From: Pleurotus ostreatus/Saccharomyces cerevisiae fusant
Taxonomy: Eukaryota; Opisthokonta
Assembly (NCBI GenBank): GCA_024196135.1
Contig: JAMQCK010000005.1
Location: 245,960 to 309,959 of the forward strand
Reading direction: 5' to 3'
DNA length: 64,000 nt
The position numbers and the translations under genes are program-made. Under the pieces are notes generated by a model that made no database searches, was not told where the DNA came from, and saw nothing but the letters and a program-made list of their open reading frames with translations. Of the stretch, positions 24,001-35,110 are shown one piece after another; position 1 is the first letter of the stretch; each line of letters opens with the position of its first letter.

Positions 24001-24337
24001 AAGACAAGGAGTACGTCCAGGGTGTCACGCCAGCCTTCCACCATATCATGATCGTACACGCGCGCTTCATCAAGCAACACGCGCCAAAAGCGTGCATGAG
24101 GGCCCAGCTCCTCGCCGTATTCATCTGCCTCGTACTTTTGCTCGTAGTCGTAGGCGTTCACTGCAAGGATATCAGTGCATCGCATGCACGCAACATGTGT
24201 TTCGACGTACCAGCTCGTCCTCGATAATTCGAGTCATGCCCTAGCCCAAAGAACTTCTTCGGCGTTTCCTGGGTACCTCCGGTGACAGGTGCATCAGACC
24301 GCGCAGGAGCGGCACTGATTGCTGGTGTATCTGCCAT
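21020..24337 (-). CDS. DUF6535 membrane protein, copy 3
   Basis: Exons 24211-24337, 24000-24160, 23663-23947, 22286-23614 and 21020-22234; 1038 residues. It shares NAYDYEQKYEADEYGEEL, FWRVLLDEARVYDHDMVEGW and the first membrane segment VFAGLFSAVVTTFVVQSSQ with copies 1 and 2, plus LVKQWLQ and the two later segments. Exons 2 and 3 are again exactly 161 and 285 nt. The intron at 22235-22285 is in frame (51 nt) and would be missed by an ORF-only reading. The C-terminus adds a Lys/Gly-rich disordered tail (KKGASGGGQGMGAKKTSQ) absent from the other copies. Function unknown; likely a four-span membrane protein. Confidence 0.85.
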
Positions 24338-24804
24338 CGATTAAGCTGGGCCAATGGTCAGTCAATCGAGCGCGCAGCAAGTCCCCAACATACCTGTCGC
24401 CCGAAGAAGATGTGTCTGCTGCACCGCTCGGTGGTGGGTCTCGATTATATAGTGCGTCTATTTGGTGAGTGGGAGACGAGGAAGTAGCTGTTCAAGGCGA
24501 TGCAGATGAAGCCGAGATGTTACAGTACTAGTACGACTCTCACGACACCGCAATTGTCACGCGTACCGTGAGATGTACTAGTATCACGATGATCGTTCAC
24601 ACGATGAGAGGCGCGAGGTTGCTCAAGTGCCGAAGAAAGGCTCAATAAGAGAGAGAAGCGGGAGAACAACGATGTCGACGAAGTAGGAACCTTGACGGGC
24701 AGGACCAAGTATGCAGCCACCCCGGTCTGCAAGCCCAGTAGGATAGGACTTGCCTTCGAATATAATCACGCACGCGCCAGAGCTCGTCCATGCATCCTGT
24801 CATT
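24338..24804. other. intergenic region
   Basis: About 470 nt holding the DUF6535 copy 3 promoter (TATA box listed) and the 3' region of the lactonase-like gene. Nothing else seen. Confidence 0.4.
24444..24451 (-). promoter_or_regulatory. TATA box for DUF6535 copy 3
   Basis: CTATATAA on the minus strand, about 107 nt before the ATG at 24337. Confidence 0.5.
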
Positions 24805-26235
24805 TCAGTCCAGCCATACAGAACCGGCACAGCACGCAGTGCCAGTGATACTGAAGTTTGATGTGCGTTAGTATCACTTATCGAAATGCAGAGCGGAATC
24901 CCCCACTCACTTGACTCGGTCCAACAACTGCAGCGAGCCGCTATCCGTTAAATTGTACAACGCGACGAAGCCCGTATCCTGATCGGTCAGGATCAGCATG
25001 TTCTTGCTCGCGTCGTCCCATGGGCTCGTCGTCAAAATATTCGATGTCCCGCCCGCCTCAGGCGTCGGCACGACGAAGAGGTCCCGGTCGATGTCGCCGT
25101 TTTCGGTCAGCGACCATCCCGAGATGTACCCGGGCTGCGTTGCGTCCCGCGAGCGCGTCGAGGTGTAGAGCACGTCGCCAGAAGAGGACAGAGCGATCTC
25201 GTCGCCCCAGTACTCGGACGCGTTCGCTGGACTCAGACCTGCGGACAAGGGTTAGTCGAGAGTGGAAAAGAAGACGGGGTCTAAGGCGAACCAAAGGGTG
25301 TGACAGCGAGCGTCTTCTTCGTAATCGTGAGCTCAGCGGTTGTGGTGTTGAGTACGAACTGGTCGACGCGGAGCCCTTCCTCGTCGATGACATACATGAA
25401 GTTGCCAGACGGGTGGATGACGGCGTGTCGCGGGCCAGCGCCTTCGATGCTCGGAGATGTCGTACCAATCTCGGCAACGGTCCCGTTGGTCTCATCAACA
25501 CGGAAGGTGTGCACGACGTTCCCACCCAGATCCTATTAGTTGGATCGTCAGTCAAGCGCGCGTCGGGCAGCGGTGGAGAGAGGCCCTACCATGACATACA
25601 TATACCGCAGGTCTGCCGTGTCCGCGAAGCCATGCAGCGTCGCTCCCTCCTCGAAGGCGATGGTTTGAATATTCTCGTCAAACGCGCCATTGTCCTTGAC
25701 CGACCATACATCGCCGCACGGGTTGACGAAGTCGACGCCGTAGAACACGCCGTTCGCGATCTGCGGAATGAACTGGTTGGCAATGGGTTTTGTGCCGCAT
25801 GAGGGCACGGTATTAAGTAGCAAAGGCGTAAAGTCGTCCTGGATAGCGTATGCCGAATAGGTGCGATGCCCGCCGATAGGGTTCGACCATCCTGACGCGT
25901 AGAGGACGCGTCGGTTGCTCTGGCAAATGACCAGTGTTAGCACCTTCCCTTCGACATCACAAGGGTCGAAAACTCACATCACACGAAAGCCATGGATGCG
26001 CCGACGCAGCCGTCGTCGAGTTGAGCAGCTGAAGGGTGCCGCGGTCCGCGTCTACCGCGAGCGTGTACAAGTAGCCGTCGCCGACGTGTTGTGTCCCATC
26101 GAGCATGAGAGTCACATTGTAGCTCGTACCGAAGTTACCGACGAGAACATGGTGGACGTGCGCAGATGACCTGGCTATCGAAGCGATTGCAGCAACGAAT
26201 GCCAGGGTGGTCGGCGTGAAGGCGAGGGAGCGCAT
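24805..26235 (-). CDS. secreted lactonase-type beta-propeller protein
   Basis: Exons 25978-26235, 25590-25919, 25292-25532, 24911-25238 and 24805-24850; 400 residues. A signal peptide covers about residues 1-25 (LAFVAAIASIARSSA). Repeated propeller blades follow: HHVLVGNFGTSYNVT, RVLYASGWSNPIGGHRTYSAY, GPRHAVIHPSGNFMYVIDE, EIALSSSGDVLYTSTRS and NMLILTDQDTGFVALYNL. The HAVIHPSG...YVIDE block is typical of the 7-bladed lactonase family (PF10282), which includes 3-carboxy-muconate lactonizing enzyme and 6-phosphogluconolactonase. A short last exon restores ITGTACCAGSVWLD; without it the frame would stop at DRVK. It is probably extracellular; the substrate, perhaps an aromatic-derived lactone, is inference. 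Confidence 0.88.
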
Positions 26236-26285
26236 GGAGAAGAATACCTTGAGAGGGTTTCCGTATTGATGTTCGGAACGTCCTT

Positions 26286-26292
26286 CATATAC
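26286..26292 (-). promoter_or_regulatory. TATA-like box for the lactonase-like gene
   Basis: TATATGA on the minus strand, about 52 nt before the ATG at 26235. Confidence 0.4.
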
Positions 26293-27420
26293 TGCTCGCT
26301 GCTGGCGGTAAGCGACAGCGATGGGCGGTCACAAGGATCTATATTTTTAGTGCTGGCGAGTCAGCTGGTATGAGGGTTCGGCTGCTTGTCCCTGCATGGG
26401 CAACGTAGTGTAAGAGTTCAGGCGAATGAGGTGGGCGCGCGTTGCGGGCGTTCTGAGCGTGATATGCAAGCGGGTCGAAGTTGCAATCTGAAGGCGGGAG
26501 ATCTTCATCACGCGCGTCTTTCGCGACTTCTTGCAAAGACTGAGCAAAAGACGAAATGTTTTGTATTGGTTACTGTGCTTAAGTCTTCGAGAGGCTTGAT
26601 CATAACAACGACGTTAGATGTCAAGATGGTCATGGTGGTAGAAAGCAAGATAAAAAAACCTCCGCCTTCGACCACGCGCGTCGTTCGGGAACTTCCGAAC
26701 GGAATACTGCGGCCCGGAATGGCACGCGCTCCTTGACTTCAACTTTTCGCCTTCCTTCCTTCCTCCGTCACTCCCATCGGCACCCCGAAGGTCGGGAGTC
26801 GGTCCTGAAGCTCCCATGGGCTCTATACCTTAGCAGCGCCGATCTCACTGTGTCTCTGTGGAGAAGTCGATCTGTCAGGTCCAGCTCGAACGTTACACAG
26901 GTGATGACCTGCATTGACCCCGCGAATCAGTCGTCTGTGAGAGATTCTCGGTAACTCGGGCCTGTGGAGTACCAGCGAAGCATACCTCTAATCTTACTTA
27001 TGGGTCTAATCAAGAAGGTAGGGCGCCGGGCTTCAGCGATGCGTGGGGGCTTCGGTCCGAGGAGGCGATGGACGAACCTTTGAAGCCTGAGGCGCGGACT
27101 GGTATCGAGGTGAGTGACTTCTATACCTGCTTCAATATCAATTCCGAGCTTATTGAGCTACAGTCAAAAAGCAATGGTTCTGCCATTCTCTCATACAGAA
27201 GTTAGACACGTGGGTGAACGCCAGAACGATTCCTCCTCTGCAACTCGGTCACGCCAATTCGTACTACGCGGTTCTTCGCGTGGAACCTGCGAGATGAACC
27301 CCGCTTCCCCAACTCCTACCCCGCACTCGTGCTGGTACCCCCACTTCCTGACTCAGGTGAACATGTTCTGCAGGCGTTCCGCTCTTCAGGATTCGGAGGT
27401 CGGTCCTGCCCTCCGCTGCG

Positions 27421-27426
27421 TATAAG
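27421..27426 (+). promoter_or_regulatory. TATA box for the sugar transporter
   Basis: TATAAG about 56 nt before the ATG at 27477. Confidence 0.55.
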
Positions 27427-27476
27427 AGGCCTCGCAGACGAGGGCACTCCGTCGAGGTACAGCTTGTCTACCTAAG

Positions 27477-29691
27477 ATGATTCCAGCAGAGAAGGCCGCA
27501 GACGTCAAGGAGGTTGCGTGCTCTACGCCAGCGGACGAGGTGTTTATCGAGAGCGTCGAAAAGGGAGTCGACGAGGAAGGCGTAGCCTACCTTGTCCGCA
27601 ATCCCCACGCGCTAGCCAAGGCGTATGGTCCAGCAGGTATGCATGACCCATTAATTTGCACTTGACCACTACTCACGGCCCACATAGGCGTCCGAGCCGT
27701 TCTGAAGAACAAGAACGTCCTCTTATGTGCCATCACCGCCGCATTCGGCGGCCTGACCTTCGGTTATGATCAAGGCGTGATCAGCGTCACGCTGGTCATG
27801 GACCACTTTCTGAAGGTAAGCCTTCTCTTCACTCCAAGCTCGTTGCCGCGCTAACTGTACCTAGACGGTCCCCGAGATCGCCGAAGGCTATCCCGGCGCG
27901 GGATTCAACAAGGGCTTGCTCACCGCTATCCTAGAGCTTGGTGCAATGATAGGTTCGCCTCCGTACTCTGCGACAGTCATTCTTCCCCGAGCTTATACTC
28001 TTCGAAGGCGCTGCCCAAACTGGCTTCCTTGCCGATCGCTTCTCGCGCAAGCGCGCGTTGACTATCGGCACAATCTGGTTCATGGTCGGCTCTGCTATCC
28101 AGACGGCAACGTACTCGTACGCGCAGCTCGTGGTTGGTCGCTTCGTGGGCGGTGTTGGGATAGGCTTGCTGAGCTGTGAGTTGTCTGCGAGTATCGCCGG
28201 TGCGTGGAGATTGAGAACGCTAATGCCCATGACCAGGCGCTGCACCGCTTTACATCTCGGAGATCGCTCCTCCGAATATTCGCGGAGGTCTCTTGGCCTT
28301 GGAAGAGGTCATGATCATAACGGGTATTGTACGTGTGCTCGAGTTGCTTCATAGGGTTAGCCCCCATGTTCACACGCCCCACAGATCGTCGCATATTGGC
28401 TTACCTTCGGCACACGCTACGTCGATTCGGACCTTTCATGGCGCCTGCCCTTCGGCCTGCAGATACTACCCGGACTCGTTCTGTTCACGGGCCTGTTCTT
28501 CCTTCCTAACTCGCCGCGCTGGCTCGGGATGCAGGGAAGGAGCGATGATTGCTTGCACACTATTGCGAAGCTGCGCAATCTGCCCGAGGAAGACCCTCGT
28601 GTCCAGGCCGAGTACATCGGGATCGTCACAGAGGTGGGCGTGATGCGGGAGGCGGCGGCGCGGCGGCATCCGAAGTTGCATGCCGAAGAGGCGGCTCGAA
28701 GGAGAAGCTTTTGGGTGGATGTGAAGCTGGAGGTGGCAGGGTGGCGGGATGCGCTGGATAGGCGGTACATCAAGCGTACGAATGTGGGCTGCGGGGTGGT
28801 ATTTTTCCAGCAGTTTGTGGGCATCAATGCGCTGATTTACTAGTAAGTCCACTATGACGCATAGAAACAGAAAGCTGAGGGTCTCGATAGCTCACCGAGT
28901 CTCTTCTCCTCGCTGGGCTTGACCTTGGACATGTCGCTGCTCATGTCCGGCATCATGTATGACTACCTCTTTCTTGTACTTCCCTCACTCACTGACCCTC
29001 CCTCCAGGAACGTTCTCCAACTCGTCGGCTGCCTCCCTACCACCCTCGTCCTCGACAAACTCGGCCGACGCACCATGCTCCTCTGGGGCTCCCTCATCTG
29101 CCTCCTCTCCCACATCACCATCGCCGCCCTCGTCGGCGCCTTCCACACCAACTGGCCCGCGCACCCCGCGGGCGGGTGGGCCGGCGTCGCGTTCATCTTC
29201 GTGTACATGGTCGCGTTCGGGACGAGCTGGGGCCCGATCGCGTGGGCGATGCCGTCGGAGGTGTTCCCGATGTCGATACGGGCGAAGGGCGTGGCGGTGA
29301 GCGCGACGGTGAATTGGCTGTCGAACTTTTTGGTGAGTGGTGTGTGAGTTTGGTAGAGGAAGGAGGAGAAGGAAGCTGATGAGTGAACTTAGGTGGGCTT
29401 GATCACGCCTCCGCTCAATGACGTTGCGCCGTATGGATCCTTTGTGTTCTATGCGGTGATGACATTGCTTGGGCTGCTCTGGACGTATTGTGAGTACCTT
29501 GCGCAATGAGCGGGACGCTCCTGACCAGCATATCAGTCTTTGTACCAGAGACCAAAGGTCGGTCGCTGGAGGACATGGATGCTGTCTTTGGGGACTCGAT
29601 AGCTGGCGAAGAGAACGAAAGTCGGGAAAGGATTGTCCGAGCTCTGCTGGATGGGAGCGCTGATAAAGTCGTCAATGTCAAGGCAGCCTAA
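27477..29691 (+). CDS. MFS sugar transporter (SP family)
   Basis: Ten exons: 27477-27636, 27688-27815, 27865-27952, 28008-28175, 28237-28328, 28385-28842, 28891-28956, 29008-29332, 29393-29489 and 29537-29691; 578 residues, all phases consistent. Twelve-span transporter features in order: FGGLTFGYDQGVIS (TM1), LADRFSRKRALTIG (loop 2-3 motif), VVGRFVGGVGIGLLS (TM4), YISEIAPPNIRGGLLALEE (sugar transporter signature), NSPRWL (after TM6), VFFQQFVGINALIYY (TM7), LDKLGRRTMLLWG (loop 8-9), WGPIAWAMPSEVFP (TM10) and PETKGRSLEDMD at the end. It should sit in the plasma membrane and import a hexose, pentose or related compound by proton symport; the exact substrate is not determinable. A TATA box lies 50 nt upstream. 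Confidence 0.95.
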
Positions 29692-29920
29692 GCATTTTAG
29701 CCCATACCGAATTCAGACTTGTACGATGTACCATAGCTCTCAATGCAGTCAAACGCGCTTCGAGTCTGTTGACCTTGACGGACTCTCGACCTGCATCCGA
29801 GGTCGAACGGACAAACAAGAGCGAACAAACAAGTTGACCGCGGCCGGCCGGCCCGACTCGTGTCCGGAACCATCACATCACCCTCCGCACCGTCCTCCTC
29901 GCCCTCTCGACCAGTGTCCT

Positions 29921-31650
29921 ATGATATCTGTGCGTTCTCCAGAGACCTTTGAAAGGGGGACAGTACCTTATAGAATCTCAGGCATTCTTCATCTTCAACC
30001 AGAAGGGCGAGGTACGTTCTGATTACGCTTTCCCTGATGTTCATAAGCTCATGAGAGTAGGTTCTAATCTCAAGACTATATCGGACGGACTTCAAGTACG
30101 TGGCAGCGTACATGCTTGTTAGCTCTGGCTCAACGATAGTAGGCGGTCAATCGCAGACGTATTCCGGATACAGGTCGTCTCGAACAGCGATGTGCGGTCC
30201 CCCATCATAACCCTCGGCTCGACCAGCTTCTTCCATGTGCGGATAAACAACCTCTATGTGGTGGCAGTCACCAAGTGCGTGCTACTGCATATCTCTCACC
30301 GACTACCCTGACGAACTCGCGTGTAGGACCAATGCGAACGCGGCGCTGGTGTTCGAGTACTGCTACCGCTTCATCAACATTGCACGCTCGTACTTCGGCA
30401 AGATTGACGAGGAGGCCATAAAGAACAACTTTGTGCTTATCTACGAGTTGATCGACGGTGCGTGGTGCTGCTGTGGACCGAGAGCAATGTGCTAACGCGC
30501 GACGCAGAGATATGCGACTTCGGCTTCCCGCAGAACAGCGAGATCGACACCCTCAAGTCGTACATCACGACGGAGAGCGTTATGTCCTCTGGAATAGCTG
30601 CGGTGCGTGCCCATGCCAACTCATCCTAACGCTCATTGACGCTGCGCCACAGGAAGAGTCCTCCAAGATCACCGCGCAGGCGACCGGCGCAACGAGCTGG
30701 AGGAGAGGGGACGTCCGGTACAAGAAGAATGAAGCCTTCGTGGACGTCATCGAGGAGGTCAACCTGAGCATGAGCGCAAAGGGTGCATCCAAGCCCATCC
30801 TACTCCCCATCCCACCCACTGACCAAACCCCAGGCACTGTCCTCCGCGCCGACGTTGACGGCCACATTCAGATGCGCGCCTACCTCTCCGGCACCCCCGA
30901 GTGCAAATTCGGCCTCAACGACAAGCTTGTCATCGACAAATCCGACCGCGGCATGATCGACGCCGTCGAGCTCGACGACTGCCGCTTCCACCAGTGCGTG
31001 CGGCTGCACGACTTCGACGCGACGCGCACGATCTCGTTCATCCCCCCGGACGGCGAGTTCGAGCTGATGAAGTACCGGTGCACGACGAACGTGAAGCTGC
31101 CGCTGCGCGTCATCCCGACGGTGACGGAGATCGGGAAGACGCAGGTGTCGTATAATGTGACGGTGAAGACGAACTTTAACAATAAGTTGTCGGCGACGAA
31201 TATTGTGGTTCGGATACCGACGCCGTTGAATACGACAACGGTGGACTGTCAGGTTTTGAATGGGAAGGCGAAGTATACGCCTGCGGAGAATGCGGTGGTG
31301 TGGAAGTATGTACCTCATCCCTTTCGCTATTGGGTACATATCTGATCCTTCATTTCAGGATCCCGCGATTACAAGGAGGGCAGGAATGCACGCTGTCCGC
31401 CACCGCCGAGCGCACAAGCACGACCAGCCAACAAGCCTGGACACGGCCGCCCATCGACGTCGACTTCCAGGTCCTCATGTTCACCGCGTCCGGTCTCATC
31501 GTCCGCTTCCTCAAGGTGTTCGAGAAGAGCAACTACAGCAGCGTGAAGTGGGTGCGATACTTGACTAAAGCCAATGGCTCGTATCAAGTCAGGGTACGTG
31601 GTTGGTGCTGTACGCGTTGCTGTTCATGCTGACGAGTGCTGCAGTTCTGA
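29921..31650 (+). CDS. APM4: AP-2 clathrin adaptor complex subunit mu
   Basis: Ten exons: 29921-29929, 29982-30011, 30061-30095, 30143-30274, 30327-30457, 30508-30602, 30653-30782, 30834-31305, 31359-31593 and 31645-31650; 424 residues, the normal length. The longin-like N-domain starts [20 protein letters not shown], with [13 protein letters not shown] and [20 protein letters not shown]. The linker holds [14 protein letters not shown], near the phosphorylated Thr of metazoan mu2, and the mu homology domain has [59 protein letters not shown] and the end [17 protein letters not shown]. The protein joins AP-2 at the plasma membrane and recognises Tyr-based cargo signals in clathrin endocytosis. 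The first exon encodes three residues, and the last only Phe plus the stop. Confidence 0.95.
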
Positions 31651-31798
31651 GTCCGAGGGGATTTACTACGACATATACCTATAGCCTATGAAGAAGACTA
31701 ATCAACTGTTGTAAACATCATGCATATCCTTCCGTGCAGCCGGCATCTACAAGTCGAAGCTGTCAGCGCGTCCTCTAACCCTCGGGGTCCGTCCATTC

Positions 31799-32764
31799 TC
31801 AAGCGGGACAGAAGACGACTACTGGATCTTAGTCGGTGCCGATGATCGGTCAAATCTATCTCACCTGTGAAGGGCTGATCGCCGGCCTTGCATCCTTTGA
31901 CAGGCGAGTCATTGCCGCATCCCGACATGTCCTGGGATGCGACACAGAACGGTGAGCAAGTATACCTATGATCGCCTGAAACTCGCTCACCTCGACAGGA
32001 TACGCCTGCTTACAAGGGCACGACTTCGTCCTGCATGTCGCTGTCTCGCAGCCAGCGGACTTGATCCGGATGGACTGCGTGAAGCCCTGGATGTTCGAGA
32101 TGTCGTACGCCTGGGGCGTGTACTTGCCCCCGGTGTCTGAACGGGCGCCTCAGTCGGGCTGAGACCCTCTGTTGCCTGAAGACGCACCCAGGTTGAACTC
32201 AGTCACCGTGCAGCTCTCGCCCTTTGCGCCGCACTTGGCGGTCTTGTTGAAGATGCGGCCGACCGACTGGTGGCGAGGATAGGAACGCTCGTCAAGTACA
32301 ATCTGCCCTCAATTGCAACTGCTAACCCTGGACGGGATGGTCACCTTCTCCGACTTGCCGGCGGCTAGCTTCCCTGGCTGTTTCCCCTTGAAGTCCGTTG
32401 CGTTCCCGCACCCTGCGGGCATGGAGTAAGCCGCGAGTCGCCCCCATCTCCGTGCATGAAATGCTTACGAGGTCTGCAGCCACAGCGGGTGTTGGCGATA
32501 TGGGGCTGGACGGCGTGCTTACAGTGGTGTACCAGGGTGAACTGAGGACAAGGTGTTAGCGCCGCCGCTGTCAGCGGCTCATTTAGGGATCACGTATAGC
32601 GTGGCCGCTTCGCTTTTCGAGCTATGGGGGAAACGGACACATGAGCTCGACTGTCGCCATCGTGCAAGGTCGCGTACCTCGGACTTCCTGACGTTGCTGG
32701 TGCGTCCGAGGCTGCTGACGATCAGCGCGGCTAGAATTGCTTGTACGAAGAAGAGGGATTTCAT
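31799..32764 (-). CDS. secreted thaumatin-like protein, type 2
   Basis: Model exons: 32678-32764, 32469-32541, 32327-32412, 32188-32266, 31991-32136, 31865-31931 and 31799-31821; 186 residues. A signal peptide covers about residues 1-20 (KSLFFVQAILAALIVSSLG). The mature part has FTLVHHCKHAVQPHIANTRC, PGKLAAGKSEKVTIP, VGRIFNKTAKCGAKGESC, TPQAYDISNIQGFTQSI, SGCGNDSPVKGCKAGDQPF and the end VVFCP, the compact thaumatin-like class of Agaricomycetes and distinct from the type 1 protein. The 136-nt first intron contains a 28-nt exon-like stretch (LEKRSGHAI) with usable splice sites, but including it breaks the frame, so it is either skipped or a sign of decay. The gene converges on AP-2 mu with about 150 nt between. 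Confidence 0.72.
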
Positions 32765-33320
32765 GCTGATGTTCCGATTCTTTACTCTCAATTTCGGCCT
32801 CAGCACCGGCCTCATACACTCGGCAGCTGTAAGGTTGCAGGCGAGCTAAGTCCGCGTAGGGTGGTGAACGACCAGCATTCATATCACACGAACCATAACG
32901 CCGCAAGCGAAAGGACCTTACTCCGCAGGTGAGGAGACGTTGCACCCCGCCGTACCTCACACCAGCGGGATGTCATAGGGACTGGAGTAGACTGGAAGGG
33001 TACCACTCAATAACAGGGTGTCAGTAGACAGTGACACAAGGAACGCATCTGCTGTTCACAGATAGGGTCATCACAAGCGCTGAAAACCGGCCTGCCATCG
33101 GGTGTTTTGACAACACAACAGCGTATGCGGCATAGTTACCTGTCTCCCTGGCGCCCGACTAGTGATTTGTTGGGCCTCAACTGTCGGCACCGCGTGTCGC
33201 GAACTGCACGAGGGTCGGGCACTTGCACATTTGCCGGGCGCTTGAACATACCTGTGTGTAGTCTCCCCTATGGCGAGTGCTATCCCCGATGACCAGCGAT
33301 GCTGACAGTGCTCACAGCGC

Positions 33321-33365
33321 CGTATGTGTATCGCGTACCGCACCCTCTATGTATTGCGTACCGCA
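33321..33365. repeat. imperfect direct repeat, about 19 nt x 2
   Basis: Two copies of a word like TATGTATTGCGTACCGCA separated by a few bases, upstream of the RlpA-like gene. They could be regulatory or simple sequence. Confidence 0.4.
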
Positions 33366-33531
33366 TGGGGTCTTCATCTGTGGGCGGGAGCTTCGTATTG
33401 TGGACGGGAGCTTCATCTTGTCGAGGGGACCTTCGTCCTCTCACCGCTAACGGCGGATGAAGATGAAGATGCTTGCGCCAGTCTTGACGTGTCTCCCAAT
33501 GTCTTGTATAGCTCGCGCGAATGGAGGGCTG

Positions 33532-33538
33532 GTATAAA
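33532..33538 (+). promoter_or_regulatory. TATA box for RlpA-like gene 1
   Basis: TATAAAG about 165 nt before the ATG at 33698; the tandem repeat at 33590-33672 therefore lies in the predicted 5' UTR. Confidence 0.55.
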
Positions 33539-33589
33539 GGAGGGCGGTGGTTCTGTCAGTTGCTACTCATCCAACGATCCTCCAGCTTT

Positions 33590-33672
33590 CTTCGACATCA
33601 CTTTTCAAGTCTTCGTCATCACTTTTCAAGTCTTCGTCATCACTTTTCAAGTCTTCGACATCACTTTCCAAG
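33590..33672. repeat. 21-nt tandem repeat, about 4 units, in 5' leader
   Basis: Units of the form TCTTCGTCATCACTTTTCAAG, with slight variation in the first and last copies, between the TATA box and start codon of RlpA-like gene 1. Confidence 0.8.
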
Positions 33673-33697
33673 GCCTTCACAAGCACATCAAACCACG

Positions 33698-34437
33698 ATG
33701 TTCGCCAAAGCGCTGTTCGCTATCCTCGCCCTTGCCCTTGCCGCGACCGCAGCGCCAGCGGCCGAAATCGAGGGCCGCGCCGCGGAGATCAGTGGTCGGG
33801 GTGCGTCTATTGCTAGCCTTTCCACCCTTTCTAGCGCACGCTCAACCCTTCTATTCCCCACTAACCCACCCCCCTCCCCAGCCACCTACTACCTGCCCGA
33901 GAACAACTACGGCGCGTGCGGGACCAGGATCAAGAACACCGACTACGCCGTCGCGCTCTCGAGCGACCAGTATGGCGGGGGGTCGCACTGTGGGTTTTTT
34001 TAATCGTCGGAAGTTTGTCGGGTTGGTGCTGATGAATGCGCTCACGCTAGGCGGGAAGAAATTGAAGGCTAGTTGTACGTATCGCTTTTCATGGTCGTGT
34101 CGTTTCTCATGGTCGTGACTCCTTTGCTATTTCCCAAGTCCCTTGCTATTTCCCAAGTCCTTTGCCATTTCCCAAATCCTTTGCGATTTCCTCAGTCCTT
34201 TGCTATTTCCTCAGTCCTTTGCTATCCTCCCATCCATACCTACCTCTCCCCATCTAACCTACCTCCTCACATCAAACCCACCCCACCACCACAGACAACG
34301 GCCACACCGTGACCGTCACCGTGCGCGACCTCTGCCCGGGCTGCGCGCCGAACAGCCTCGACCTCACGTCGTCCGCGTTCCAGCAGCTCGCGGCGCTGAG
34401 CGTGGGGAATATCCCGGTTAGCTGGAGTTGGGTTTAG
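33698..34437 (+). CDS. small secreted RlpA-like double-psi beta-barrel protein 1
   Basis: Exons 33698-33800, 33882-33989, 34051-34074 and 34295-34437; 125 residues. A signal peptide covers about residues 1-19 (FAKALFAILALALAATAAPA), and a short EIEGRAAEISGRG pro-segment may be processed. The barrel domain runs ATYYLPENNYGACG, DYAVALSSDQYGGGSHC, VTVTVRDLCPGCAPNSLDLT and FQQLAALSVGNIPVSW, the expansin/barwin/RlpA fold with the DLCPGC...LDL hallmark. Members are secreted and act on cell walls or as protease-inhibitor or effector proteins; none has the expansin C-terminal domain here. Exon 3 is 24 nt. The third intron is unusually long (220 nt) and repetitive. Confidence 0.9.
34121..34225. repeat. 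about 20-nt tandem repeat, about 5-6 units, inside intron
   Basis: Diverged units of the form CCTTTGCTATTTCCCAAGTC within the third intron of RlpA-like gene 1; it accounts for the unusual intron length. Confidence 0.75.
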
Positions 34438-35110
34438 GGTGGGTTGGGTTTAGGGCGGGGAGGCGGGTTTTTTAGGGTGGGGAGGCGGGAGTTATGGTGG
34501 GTGCGGGGATGTGTGGAAGCGCACTAGGGACCTGATGGTCAGGTAATGGGACGACAGCTGGGTGGTGGGCTCGGTGGCTGGGTGGTAGGACGACAGATTG
34601 GCGCCGGAGCGTCTAGACGAGGGTCCAATTCGAGCCTCTAGGTCGTCCGCGGAAGCGGAGGGGCTATAGAGAAAGCCCCCCGGTATCTATCTTGAAGTAG
34701 ATGGTGATTTATCTAACCGTTATGTACTATATCCAACTTGCTGTATGTACGAGTAGCAGGTGTTGTATTGTCTACGATACTTATTCCAGTGTGTAACGCC
34801 GAACGACATACAGATGGTAGTTCGTCTGAGACTCTCGCAGAAGGGGCCGGCATCCATCTCCTTTCACAGACGGGGCCGGCATCCATCTCTGAACAACCGC
34901 GAGCGAAAACGATACATCCATTCCAAGGAAAGTATCTAACGAGGGTAGCATCTACAGCGAATTCCCCGGGCCAGTTCTACACGAAATCTATACTGCAAGT
35001 GAGCGAGAAGAAAACGAAGGTACGAAAACAGAGACGAAAGTCTATCTATCTAGGGAGGGTATTCTAATGCGAGGGATATATCACTCTAAAGGCAAGGCCG
35101 TAACGTCAAC
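34438..35110. other. convergent intergenic region
   Basis: About 670 nt between RlpA-like gene 1 and an F-box-like gene. It contains G-rich GGGTTTAGGG-type words right after the stop codon and the direct repeat listed at 34843. No gene seen. Confidence 0.4.
34843..34889. repeat. 18-nt direct repeat x 2
   Basis: GGGGCCGGCATCCATCTC occurs twice, about 29 nt apart start to start, in otherwise unique intergenic sequence. Confidence 0.6.

Larger units (their letters stand above)
26236..27476. other. divergent intergenic region
   Basis: About 1.24 kb between the lactonase-like gene and the sugar transporter, with promoters at both ends. No supported gene. Confidence 0.4.
32765..33697. other. divergent intergenic region with direct repeats
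   Basis: About 930 nt between the type 2 thaumatin-like gene and the RlpA-like gene. Contains direct repeats of TGCGTACCGCA-type words at 33321-33365, GCGGGAGCTTC/GACGGGAGCTTC words near 33385-33410, and the RlpA-like promoter and leader. No coding feature supported. Confidence 0.4.

Noticed and set aside
10703..24337. DUF6535 copies as remnants of a mobile element
   Set aside because: No terminal repeats, target-site duplications or transposase motifs were found around them; normal introns are retained.
34431..34490. GGGTTTAGGG words resembling telomere repeats
   Set aside because: Only a few irregular words in G-rich DNA; no tandem TTAGGG array.
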